A DNA stretch of 64,000 nucleotides, taken from assembly GCF_017591425.1 (NCBI RefSeq), contig NW_024464918.1, positions 22,286,001 to 22,350,000 on the forward strand. The letters run 5' to 3'. The notes below the pieces were generated by a model, which saw only the letters and a program-made list of their open reading frames with translations, had not been told where the DNA came from and did not search any database. Shown one piece after another: positions 1-51,801 of this stretch. The DNA is from Ochotona curzoniae (lineage: Eukaryota > Chordata > Mammalia > Lagomorpha > Ochotonidae). The position numbers and the translations under genes were made by a program. Numbering within the stretch: the stretch's first letter is position 1; each line of letters opens with the position of its first letter.

Positions 1-41375
<41,375 letters not shown>

Positions 41376-41395
41376 TGTCAAGGTGTCTCTTAAAG
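41376..41395 (+). other. JAKMIP2: First 20 nt of the JAKMIP2 3' UTR, ending at a strong splice donor
   Basis: Sequence from the stop to TCTTAAAG, followed by GTAAGA at 41396, a near-perfect 5' splice site. Because the junction is under 50 nt after the stop, splicing there would not be expected to trigger nonsense-mediated decay. Confidence 0.6.
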
Positions 41396-41599
41396 GTAAG
41401 ATTCCATTTAATTCCCCAAAATGTGACTCTAGCAAGTATTTGATAAAATTATATATGGCACATAGTTAACTATGTCATATTTGTTGAAAAAGAAATACCT
41501 TTGGTTTGGATTGATTCGATGTCATAAGTTGGCAGTCATGCCAGTTCACTTGAGTGATGAGTAAAGATAGTTTTAAAAATTATGAATTATGCTCTACTT

Positions 41600-41690
41600 G
41601 CTGTTTCACTTTGAAAAGTCACTGTGTCTGTGGGTCTTAGTATTCTCATTTTAATCTTTCATTTCACGGAAAGGGTTGTTTCTGTATATG
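41600..41690 (-). mobile_element. MIR SINE remnant
   Basis: 'tgctgtttcactttgaaaag', 'tcactgtgtctgtgggtctt', 'agtattctcattttaatctt' is reverse-oriented MIR. Confidence 0.5.
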
Positions 41691-41969
41691 CAAAGAGGAG
41701 AATCATGACTGTGTCTTTAGTGTTGGTTCCAGTTTGAAAATTTGATTCTGTGACTGTAATGACTGCTGCTTTTTCAACCCCTTTTTCCCAGAATAATGAC
41801 AACTACTTTTTCAACCTCTCTTCCCAGTCTCTCTTCATCAGAATTCAGAAAAGCAGATTGCTTAAGTGAAATTGGATCTTATTTTCAAATAAGTTGCTTT
41901 TCAATGTCAGTTTGACAAACACAAAAGTGGTTTTATTACTAAGCCCATGTCTCGTGAATACATACATAA

Positions 41970-42150
41970 ATAATGCTATCCAGGGATCCCGGTGCTCACA
42001 AATACAGATTCTAAGGCTTCACCTCCAACATAATAAATTACTGGGGATAAAGGCGAGACCCCAGGGAAGAAGTGGAGAGCAGTGATTGATATCTATTAAC
42101 AAGCATGTCAGGTTACTCTGATGTACAGCCAGGTATGAAAACACCAAATC
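41970..42150. mobile_element. MER5-like hAT remnant
   Basis: 'ggtgctcacaaatacagatt', 'ctaaggcttcacctccaaca', 'taacaagcatgtcaggttac', 'tctgatgtacagccaggtat' is the MER5A arrangement. Confidence 0.55.
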
Positions 42151-42275
42151 TCAGTATCATTGTGAGAAGCAAGAAGGGACTACCTACTATTGTAAATCTG
42201 TTTAGCATGGCCCTTGCCAACTTATGCTATTAAATTATATCAGGCAGAGATCTTTACTTGGGCCTGTTATTTTTT

Positions 42276-42598
42276 TTAAGATTTATTTATTTTTATTACA
42301 AAGTCAGATATACAGAGAGGAGGAGAGACAGAGAGGAAGATCTTCCATTTGATGATTCACTCCCCACGTGAGCTCGATGGCCGGTGCTGCGCTGATCTGG
42401 GGCTAGGAACCAGGGAGTTCTGGGTCTCCCATGTGGGTGCAGAGTCCCAAAGCTTTGGGCCGTCCTTGACTGCTTTCCCACGCCACAAGCAGGGAGCTGG
42501 ATGGGAAGTGGAGCAGCTGGGATTAGAACCGGTGCCCATATGGCATCCTGGCACGTTCAAGGCGAGGACTTTAGCTGCTAGGCCACGCTGCCGGGCCC
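42276..42598 (-). mobile_element. Lagomorph C-repeat SINE with perfect 16-bp target-site duplication
   Basis: Full-length reverse copy from TTAAGATTTATTTATTTTTA to ACGCTGCCGGGCCC, flanked by identical GGGCCTGTTATTTTTT at 42260-42275 and 42599-42614. The exact duplication and GC-rich, little-mutated body mark a recent insertion. Confidence 0.97.
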
Positions 42599-43104
42599 GG
42601 GCCTGTTATTTTTTAACATTGTCTTTGGCAAGTTGAAAAAATGAAAGAGATTCTCTCTCTGTGTCTCTCTCTCTCTTTCTCCCCATGGGTATCAACTCTG
42701 GTACCGGGATATGGACCATACTGGTGAAAGTGCTTTAGTGTGACCTGCAAGAGTTAAGCAGGTATTCCTGGGAGCTTTATGTCTTATCATAACCAATTCT
42801 TCAACTTTAGTCCTTCTTCTTAAGGATCTTTATTTTGCAAACTAAAGGTGTATTTTGTCTGTGCCAAGGGAAGTAGCCTTGCATCACACCAAAAATATTG
42901 AGGCATAGCTAAAGAAGTAACGTAGGAGGGAAGGAAAGTTTCTAGAAAGGAATCAAAATAGCCAGAATATCAGAAGACAAGCAGTTGCCCTTCCACCCGT
43001 CACAACAGATAAACAGAATAAGTAAGGTTGAGTGAAAGATGACTGAACATGGAAGGTTTAGGGAAGGAAAAAAAGAAACCTTATGAGAAAGAGTTATAAT
43101 CAAT

Positions 43105-43280
43105 AATATTGAAATAACTATTATGTACTAAGAGCTCTTCTAAGCATTAGGTACGGTAACCTTCACAAAACCACCTATGAGGTGGATATTCGTTTTGTTC
43201 TTCTTTTGTATGAAACTACCCCATGTCACTTTCCCAAGACCATAAACTACGCTGGACTGGAATGAGCTCCCTCCACTGCA
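43105..43280 (+). mobile_element. MIR SINE
   Basis: 'ttatgtactaagagctcttc', 'taagcattaggtacggtaac', 'cacctatgaggtggatattc', 'actttcccaagaccataaac': good MIR order. Confidence 0.7.
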
Positions 43281-43589
43281 ACAGCCTCACTCCAGAGTCC
43301 TCTTTGAGCCACCACACTGGCTCATCAGTAACATAAGAACCATCACATACAAGGAAGCAGGACCATCTTCCATTTCTATAGTTTGTTTAACTATTGGCTT
43401 TTAAATTCAACGCCCTCAGCACCATACCTTTTCCCATTTTATGTTACTCCCTGAAGGTAGCACGAGATTTTGTTTGTTTTTCCTCCAAAACAGCACCTAA
43501 GAAACATTTAATAATTATCTTTTGAATTAAAGACTATAATGATAATAAATAACATGACAAGTTAGCTTTACAATGAGTCTGGGCAGTGT

Positions 43590-43830
43590 AAGAGTTTAGA
43601 TTGTAAAGACTGGAAGTCAAATATGCTTGCAAGTTGAAATCCTGACCTTTGTTGACTATTTGCCTCATTGTTGTTAAAAAGTTCATTTGATCTATCAGAT
43701 TGTTTCCTAGTCCATAAAATGTAAGTTACTTACATAGAATGTTGTGTTGAAAATTAAATAGGTTATGTATATGTAAGACTTACCATACTGTATGGAAATA
43801 GTTCAATAATTAAGGCTGATGGATATTATT
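43590..43830 (-). mobile_element. MIR SINE
   Basis: 'gttgaaatcctgacctttgt', 'ttcctagtccataaaatgta', 'gaaaattaaataggttatgt', 'gaaatagttcaataattaag' is reverse-oriented MIR. Confidence 0.65.
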
Positions 43831-43988
43831 ATTACAAGATTTCTGGAACATGTACCAAGTTTGAAAATATTTAAGTTCAAAATTTTAATGTATTGTATTG
43901 CCAAATTGTTATAATTGCCTAAATTCCAAAAAGTAGTTGATTTTCATCTCCTGTTTCTGAGTAATAATCTGGATTTAAACCACGTAAG

Positions 43989-44310
43989 ATGGGCCAGCAC
44001 GTTGGCTAGGCTAGCTAATCCTCCATTCAATGTGCTGATACCGTATTTGGGCTCTGGTTCATATCACAACTGCTTTACTTCCAATCCAATTCTCTGCTTG
44101 GGAAACTAGTGAAAAATGGCCCACAGCCTTGGGACTCTGCACCTACCTGGGGGATTCAGGAGAAGCTCCTAGCTCCTGATTTCAGATATGCTTGGCTCTA
44201 GCCATTGCAGCCATTTAGGGAGCACCAAAGGATAGATCTTTCTCTCTGCCTCTCCTCTCCTCTATGAATCTCCTTTCCAATAAAAATAAATAAATATTTT
44301 AAAACAATAA
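43989..44310 (+). mobile_element. Lagomorph C-repeat SINE, full length
   Basis: Starts ATGGGCCAGCACGTTGGC, has 'agctcctagctcctgatttc', 'tgcagccatttagggagc', 'agatctttctctctgcctctc', and tail 'ttccaataaaaataaataaa'. Confidence 0.9.
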
Positions 44311-44784
44311 TAATATAAGAAACAAAACATTACTGAAAACAGACTAATGGCACTTCTAGCTCTAAGGTAGGCAAGAGAGTTAGAAAGAAGGAGGGAAGAA
44401 AGGCCTTAACGTGTTCTTGGGTAGTAAAAGAATTCTGCAAGCAACCATCAAGATGTTTTTTTCTGTGCTAAAGTAATGGTTTATATTCTTCTCATAAACC
44501 CAAGATGTTATTACTTAATACTGTACTTAAATACTATGTAAAGATACCTTCCTTAAAATGGAATGACTCATTTTCTTTTAGCAATTACCTAAGTCATTAT
44601 CATCAGTGGTGATATGGAAGCTACCAAAAGTTCCCAGAAGGTCCTCTGACTGCACTCAGTGCTTGCTGATTAAATAACTCAGATGCAGGGATTTTAGTGG
44701 GACTTCACCTCAACCTGGGGAACTCAAATAGTGCTAGGAAATGTCATCTAATCATGCATTCTCTTTATTCCAAAGGGCTAATGT

Positions 44785-45165
44785 ACTACTGTATTAGTTG
44801 GGATTCTCCAAAGAGGTAGAAGGAATAGGAGGTAGATGGATGGATGGACAGGAAGGTAGATAGACAGACAGACAGATAGGTGCTCAGATATAACTGAGCA
44901 CTTGTAGGAGGAAATGACTCAGATGATTGTGAAGGCTGGAAAGTACCCTGCAGACTGTATGTGACAGAGCCAGAGAAAGCACCACATTCAGTACAAGTCT
45001 GAAGACATAAAAACAAAGCAGAGCAGTGGTGGAACCCTCAGTCCAAAGCCAAAGGCCTGAGAGCCCCAGGATGGCACTGGTGCAAGACCCAGAGTCCAAG
45101 GATATGTGTTCTGTCCTCTGCCTCTCCAGGATTAGTCATCTCTCAGTAGGCTCCATCTCCTAAGA
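44785..45165 (+). mobile_element. Old interspersed repeat beginning ATTAG(T)..GGATTCTCC, with (GATG/GACA)n
   Basis: The start 'gtattagttgggattctcca' and interior 'gattgtgaaggctggaaagt', 'ccaaaggcctgagagccc' match a common mammalian repeat 3' segment that I cannot place in a named family with confidence. A tetranucleotide tract (44834-44880) lies inside. Confidence 0.5.
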
Positions 45166-45191
45166 CTGCTGCATTGGAAATTCAACTTTCC

Positions 45192-45428
45192 AAGATTTAT
45201 TCATGTATTTGAAAGGCAAAGTTTCAACTACAAAGGGACACACACACACACACACACCCTCATTTATTCACTCTCCAGATGGATGCAGTGTCCAAAGCCG
45301 AGGACTTGAAACTTCATCTGAAACTCTCACATGTATGCCTGGCCATGTTTGCTGCTTTCCCAGGTGCTTTTTTCAGGGAGCTGGATTAGAAGTGAAGCAG
45401 CCTTGATTAGAGCCAGACTCAGGTGGGA
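45192..45428 (-). mobile_element. Older lagomorph C-repeat SINE
   Basis: Starts CAAGATTTATTCATGTATTTGAAAG, has a (CA)n run at 45239-45257, then 'ggagctggattagaagtgaag' and 'gattagagccagactcagg'. Its 5' end is cut by the next SINE. Confidence 0.85.
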
Positions 45429-45429
45429 T

Positions 45430-45628
45430 ATTAGAGACAGAGAGAAAGATCTTCCGTCTGAGGATTCACTTGGTCGCATTGGCCAGAACTGAGCCAATCC
45501 AAAGCCAGAAGCCTGGAGTCTGTTCTGGGTCTCCCACGCAGGTGCAGGGTCCCTGGACTGCTTTTTCAGGCCACAGGAAGGGAGCTGGATGGGAAGCGGG
45601 GCCACTAGGCTTCCATACCAGGCACAGC
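45430..45628 (-). mobile_element. Partial lagomorph C-repeat SINE abutting the previous one
   Basis: Lacks the A-tail; begins 'agagacagagagaaagatc', has 'gaagggagctggatgggaagc', ends 'ccataccaggcacagctcc'. Confidence 0.8.
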
Positions 45629-46329
45629 TCCATATTTTTACTTCCTGTCTAGTATTTTGAAGAATATTAAAAGCATACAACACTGCATTGTTTCAAAGCC
45701 AAAAGAAACCCACAAAATGGTTTTCATAAAGACATCATTTACAAATGATCTGTTAAAATATGCAAAGGTTTACTTTCTGTTTTATTTGCATTGTTCAGTC
45801 TCCTGTCCCATCTAATATTGGATGAGATCTGTGCAAAAGGAATGGCCACATGGCCAATTAGTATTATTTGTTGTACAGAACAGAAAAATTTTGGTCTTTG
45901 TTATTTTGGCTTAGTAAAGAAAATGTATAAGATGAATCATATTCCAGTAAGTCATTCCTCTACCTAAGTAGTATATCCAGGAAATTTTATCCAGTCACAT
46001 TAAAATTATTCCCTGTCACACAAATTGGACATTATTATATCATAGAGTTGTGTTTATGTTTTATCTGTCTTTGTAGTGTTCCATAAACACTAAGTGCTGA
46101 ATAAATGTTAAAATGATAGAGGGAGTGAAGGGCAGATAGATGAATGAATAGTCGGGCGGATAAGAGATAATGAAATCATCCTTTTGAAATGTTAGATCCA
46201 GTCTGTGCATAACATAGCAATATAATGCCAAAATAACATACCTGTTTTGATTCCTGTAAATATATTATTTGGAGACCAACTTAAAGAGTCCATTAAGGAA
46301 ATAACGGATGCCAAAGTACATAGGTTTTC

Positions 46330-46720
46330 CCACTCCTCCCTAGCCTACTACCTGGACTCACGACTTCCCCGAAGAACACTGTTCTAACCCTTTATCTTCA
46401 CAGCAGTTAGAGTGAGCTTTTCAAACACCAAATATAATTTTTTGTCCCTGCCTAGGAAAATATCACCATCAGAATCAAGTCCCCATTCCTTAACATGGCC
46501 AGCAAAGCTCCGGGTGGGCTGACCACAATTTCTCTGGCCTTTTATGGTTCCACTTTCCATACAGAAACAGTCCTTTCACAAGGAGCTTATCCTATCCATG
46601 AAGGCAGACCTCTCATGGCACAGTCACCTCCTAAAAACACCACCTTGTAACACCACCAAAATGGGAATCAAATGTCAACAAATATTCCAGAGGGGACATA
46701 AACATTTAAATCACTATACT
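46330..46720 (+). mobile_element. L2-like and other old repeat 3' segments
   Basis: 46390-46560 ('gcagttagagtgagcttttc', 'ttccttaacatggccagcaa') looks like L2. 46620-46720 ('gtaacaccaccaaaatggga', 'ggggacataaacatttaaat') resembles the end of the same unnamed repeat as at 44785. Confidence 0.5.
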
Positions 46721-46737
46721 CTCTAAAAATTGATCTT

Positions 46738-47053
46738 TCCTTTAAAAGTTTATTTATTATTTTTATTGGAAAGTCAGATCTTTAGAGAAGAAGAGACAGA
46801 GAGAAATATCTTCCTTCTGCCAGTTCACTCCTCAAGTGGCCACAACAGCTAGAACTGAGCTGATCTGAAACTAGGAGCTCGGAGCTTCTTCTGGGTCTCT
46901 CGTGTGGATGCAGGTTCTCAAGACTTTGGGCCATCCTCTCTGCTTTCCCAGGCCACACGCGGACAGCTAGAAGGGAAATAAAACAACCTCCCATATGGGA
47001 ATCCTAGCTGATGTAAGGCAAAGATTTAACTAATTGGTTATCAGGCCAGACCC
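46738..47053 (-). mobile_element. Lagomorph C-repeat SINE
   Basis: Reverse copy with TTATTATTTTTATTGGAAAG, 'ctcgtgtggatgcaggttctc' and end 'ggttatcaggccagaccc'. Confidence 0.9.
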
Positions 47054-47649
47054 ACAAAATTAATTTATAATATCAAAAGTAGCAAATAATATTATCTACT
47101 TTTATTTGAGGGTTGAATGATATGTAGGCAAAAACAACTAATATAGTAGCTGACACATAGGCTCATTCAAAGTCAAGTTCTTAATGTCTGGCAGCTTTTG
47201 TCTTCAAGATCTACTTCCTTTTGCCTAGACAATATTCCCAACACTACTGTCAACGGGGTAACATGAGGATCCCATTTTTTTCCCACCCTAGAGGAAATCC
47301 GGGACCCTCTTCAGGTTTTCTGACTTCAAAGAGGTTTTTCATTCATTGATACTGTCTATCTTCCCCAATTGGCTCATAAAAAACAATTGCTTAGCAATCC
47401 TTAGTATGACCTCCTCTGTTAGATAGTAGTCATAACAACGCTACAGTTAATTGAAAAGCATGTGGTAGAGTGTTGGGGGTGTGTTAAGTGCCAGAGATGG
47501 CCCCTAGGTGTTCAGATGACAGCACTCTTTCAGAGGTCACGTGTGGCAACATAGCACTGCGACAAAACATGATGGCATTTGGTCAAGCCCCAGAAATGAC
47601 AGCTCCAGTTGCTGTTTTACGGAGGAGGAGACTGAAGCCCACACTCTTA

Positions 47650-47850
47650 GGCACCCGTTTGCCTTCATGGTCAAGTTGCTGCCTGGAATGCCCATATCTC
47701 AAATCTGAGTGCCTGGTTTGAATCTTGGCTGTTCTGCTGCCAGTGCAGCTTCCTGCTAGTCCACATTCCGGTAGGAAGCAGATGGCTCAAGTACTTAGGT
47801 GCTTGTCACCCACGTGGAAGATCTGGGTTGAGAACTTCAACATAGTCAAG
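47650..47850 (+). mobile_element. Degenerate old C-repeat SINE
   Basis: 'gccagtgcagcttcctgcta', 'gaagcagatggctcaagtac', 'ttgtcacccacgtggaagat', 'ctgggttgagaacttc' follow the old C-repeat order. Confidence 0.6.
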
Positions 47851-49210
47851 CCCAGGTTTGGGCTAAATTTGCAGTCACATTAAGCTTTCAGAAGCCTTGC
47901 CTAGGTTACAAGTGCCATCTGAGGCTCTGTTTCATCTTATTCCTTCTCTTAGTCGGAGCCAGGTACTTCTGTGGAGGCGTTGGGTCGGTTCATGGTTAGC
48001 CCCAAGAGAACTCTTGCCTTTCCCTTCCTCTTCAAAACTCAGCTCTTCTGGAGGACAGGAAGGTAGAGAGGGGTGTTGATTTTACCTCTTACTTCCATTA
48101 ACAGTGGAGGTGGCTGTTCCTCTGGCAACGACTGACCAGATCATGATGCCTTTCCTGGGACCAGTGACCAAAGACTGGCCACTTTGGGGGACAAATATGT
48201 GAGTTCCTCACAAGACTACACAGAGCATGCCCTGCGCACCATTCCTAGCCTGGACAGGGGCTGACTTATCCCACTGACACTCTGACTCCTGCCACTGGTG
48301 TCACAACAGCATGTTCTTTACAGTCTGGCTGCCTGTTGATGAAGGATGGGAAGGCAGACAGCTGCTCTACTGGCCCTGTCTGCTCTGGCATCCCTCTCCC
48401 GAGGGAAGGCGAGGAAGGCTGTGGTTGGGAAGCAGACAAGCCAGTCTCCCTGTTCCTATGTACTGCTCATCTCTTGGTTCCTCTCAGAACCCATCCCTCA
48501 CAACCTCAATGTGATCTTACCTCAACACTGCACTTCCTTCCCATCACTTCTCTCCGATCCTAGCGTGCGTTCTTTCTAGTTGTACTCAGTGTTGGCAGCA
48601 AGATGGGCTCCACAAATGTGCATTCCACGTATTTCTAATTTACATGTACGATACAAATGTCCTTGAATAGAGTGAACTGGAAGTGTTCTTGCAATGCTTA
48701 ATGGCCTCCTACTCCTTCCATATGGATCTTGATGACCATTTGTGGGTCAATTGCAAAGTTCTCCTAAAAAGTGACCATCTTTATTTTAACGACAAAGAAA
48801 CTGAATTTGTCTTGGAAAGAGGTATTTCATTTCTTCTCTTCAGACTTGAAAGCCCTTATCCTGAAGTGGTGCAGGACGACACATCCTCTTTTCCATTTGT
48901 GGCTTTTGATGACCTAGACCTCTAACCGAGGGAAAATCCAGACACATCATGTGAAGAGGAACCTGGAGTCCAGATGGCAACTGCCCCAGAATACGTACTT
49001 TCCAAGCACCTATCTAGGCCAACCAGAAAACTCTTGTAGCAAGATTCTCAGGGAATCCTCCAGTCTGGATTTCAGAGTGGTGACAAACTGCATAACCAAA
49101 AGCAGGACAGGATATTTCATTTCAGTAGCTAAAGAGCACAGAGAGGACTGCACTTAAAGTAACACCTTAGCTCCTGTTTGGAGGCAAAATGATTCAGTTG
49201 AGCCTCAAAA

Positions 49211-49466
49211 GAAAGATACATTTACTTTTTTGAAAGGCCAAGTACCAGAAAGTGAGGAAAAGACTGAACGAGAGAGAGAAGGAGAGAAAGAAAGAGATAA
49301 TTGATTTGGCTGCAATGACTGGCGCTAGGACAGGCTGAAGCCAGGAGCCTTCCCAGGAACATAAACAGAGAGCTGGAATGGAAATGGAGCAGCCAAGGCT
49401 TTAACCAGTGTCCGCAGGGGATGCCACAGGTAGTGGTTTAGTGTGCTGCAACACAGCACAGATCCC
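49211..49466 (-). mobile_element. Lagomorph C-repeat SINE, diverged
   Basis: 'acatttacttttttgaaagg' and a GAGA tract, then 'gctgaagccaggagccttc', 'ggaatggaaatggagcagcc', ending 'caacacagcacagatccc'. Confidence 0.8.
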
Positions 49467-49504
49467 TCAGTGTGAGCCTCCAGAATCACCTTGAAAAGTT
49501 AAGA

Positions 49505-49915
49505 TGAAGAGGCAACAATGACAATAGCTAACATTTCAGGCCTTTTACTGTGGAACAAGAATTGTTAATTACTTTAAATATGAGCACTCCAAAAACATTT
49601 GCAGAAGTGGAATTAAAAGATAAGTATTTTGGTGCAAAGAAATTAAAATCCATGCATGCTAGAAGTCTTCAAAAAAGCCTCATGAAAATGCATGTTATGA
49701 AATAGCTGCACGGATTTCAACTTTCTTTTTTTGCACGAAATAAGCTGCTTATTCCGTTTTCCATGAACTTTTTGAGATAACTTCTTTGCATTATGTCACA
49801 ACAATCCTAAAAATACATACCTCTATTTTCTCATTTAAAATTAAAATAGCTAAGCTTAACAATGTCATGGAATTTGCACAAAATCACACAGCTGAAAGAG
49901 TTGGTAAGGATTAAA
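49505..49915 (+). mobile_element. MIR SINE interrupted by a MITE-like element
   Basis: Left part (49505-49585) 'caatagctaacatttcaggc...actttaaatatgagca'. Right part (49777-49915) 'ttgcattatgtcacaacaat...ctattttctcattta...tttgcacaaaatcacacagc'. The insert is at 49586-49776. Confidence 0.7.
49586..49776. mobile_element. MITE-like palindromic DNA element, second copy
   Basis: About 190 bp and imperfectly self-complementary along its length. The left half has 'attttggtgcaaagaaatta' and 'aaatccatgcatgctagaag'. The right half has 'gcacggatttcaactttc', 'tttttttgcacgaaataag' and ends 'ttttccatgaactttttgag'. It shares terminal motifs with 14806-14920. Confidence 0.7.
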
Positions 49916-51534
49916 AAATATATTTAACACCTTTTTTTTCTGATACAGCTAATAACAGCATTGATGATTAAAGAAGTTTTCCTGTTTTACAGAGTAACCG
50001 AAATCATGGATAAGACCCCAGAAAGATAAAATGCTTTTAAACCTTCAACGATGGCAAAATTGTTTACACCAAGAGGGAGATGGGAACTATGAACTCTCCT
50101 GTAGCCAGGACTACACATGTGTATTTTAAAGCCATTATTCAAGGTTTCTTACTTGACAGTTCCTACATGACCCTGTTGAAAATCTACACTATATGCTGCA
50201 TTTAATGAAACATGTATATGTCAAACCAGAAGAGAAGACCTATAAACAATATATTGTGTACAGAAAAATTTCAGCAATGGAACCAGTTTCAGCAAATCAA
50301 CAATGATGTGTCTTGGGCATGGAACCAAAGTTACAATGAAACATTCAACCTCTGCTGTGCAGGGGGCTCTTTTAACGTAACACCACACCCCATGGAAAAC
50401 ACTAGTCCAGACAATAAACATCACTTTAAAACAAAATCAAAACCATCACAAAAATGAACCAAGGGTGGGTGGGGAATAAAGCACGAGGAGAAACAATGAG
50501 GAGCTATTTACAATAAAATGTTTCATTTGAAAAGTCTGGTTTCTTACTACAGGGATTTGCTTTCCTATCTTTTTGATTGCTTTAAACTCAGGAACAGAGA
50601 TATCCGCTGTTTGAATGGGAAGAAAAACACCCTCCTGGTTCATCTACCAAAGGTGGCGCTCGTGGAAAGCATTCCACAGCTGACAGATGAGCTGGACCAC
50701 AGCAGCCCTGACTAAGCCGGCAACCAAGTCAAGGGACCCACCTGGGGACTTGAGAAATCAAAGCAGATTGGACTCTTCCCTGTCCTTCCAAGTCTGCATC
50801 TCCCCTGCCATCGACAGACGGATCTCACTCATGCTGGAAATGAGGAGAAGGACGCTTCAATCCCAAGCTCCTGACTTAGTTCTGCGTAGAAAGTCTACAT
50901 CTATAGGGAACAAGGGCCCGACAGCATCTCTGAGTCTTTCAGTTTCCAAAACGCCAATGTTCAAATGGCTTCTTAAAATTGTCTGCAGATGAGTATGCTA
51001 AATAGTTTGGGTGTAAACACCTCATGGTGATGAGTAAATATGTACCAACAGTTGGGTTTGCAAAGAGATGTGACTATGAAACAAAATTAGAATTATTTTT
51101 AAAGTATCCTGATATGCCCAGGGCAATCTGACCTCTTTTTGTTCAGAGTGTGATAACGTTTTTCCCAGATAGCTGACAGCAACAAGATAGTGCTACTTTT
51201 TTTATATAAAATAACACTCATTGATAAGGTCCTTTTTCTACCAGAGACAATGAGAAGATTGGTACTTTTCCTAAGTTATGTATTACTGAGTCTTGGATTC
51301 AATTTTGAGAGCAAATATATGTTCCCGGAAAGCTAATTTTACACCTCATTTCCTGTAGAGAACAAAAACAACCTCAATTTTTCAAATTTTCAAGGTTTTC
51401 TTTATGGGCTATTCACAAGCATAGAAAATGCATGTAGGGGGTCGGAAGCTTTCTAGAAAATACTACACAAACCTTTCCATATCAGATCCTTCAGTTTTAA
51501 CTCTGGCATTTTCAGAGCCAGAACAGGAACTGAA

Positions 51535-51700
51535 GCGTGAAACAGACGCCTGGAATGCTGGAGTCCCACTTTTGATTCTGTTGTTTACTGCTGGCCCAGG
51601 TACCTTTGGCCCAGTCACTTAACCTCTCCGTGCCTGTTTCCTCATCTGCAAATGGGGTTTAATGCTTTTTTTTATCATATGATTTTCTTTGCAATTCTGG
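51535..51700 (-). mobile_element. MIR SINE
   Basis: 'cagacgcctggaatgctgga', 'tggcccagtcacttaacctc', 'tccgtgcctgtttcctcatc', 'tgcaaatggggtttaatgc' is a well-preserved reverse-oriented MIR. Confidence 0.8.
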
Positions 51701-51788
51701 ATCAAGAGGTGCTGACAGTAGCATAAAGTGCTTTGTAACTATTACAACTGCTGTATTATTTGACTTTCTCGTGTTATTGAGATGATAT

Positions 51789-51801
51789 CCCCCCCCCCCC
51801 C
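51789..51801. repeat. Poly-C run (13 C)
   Basis: An uninterrupted run of 13 C between GATGATAT and ATGTAAC. Confidence 0.95.

Larger units (their letters stand above)
41396..49948 (+). other. Probable intron within the JAKMIP2 3' UTR (or 3' flank), repeat-rich
   Basis: 8.6 kb without a recognisable gene. It contains MER5, MIR, L2 and at least seven C-repeats, listed separately. 47055-47640 and 47860-49200 hold no recognisable repeat or gene; three overlapping small ORFs at 48311-48579 in different frames have no domain. If the 41396 donor is not used, this would instead be UTR and flank, with the first AATAAA near 43545. Confidence 0.5.

Noticed and set aside
48311..48579. Three overlapping + strand ORFs suggesting a small gene
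   Set aside because: All three frames are open over the same short span, reflecting low stop density in GC-richer DNA; none has a recognisable domain or splice partners.
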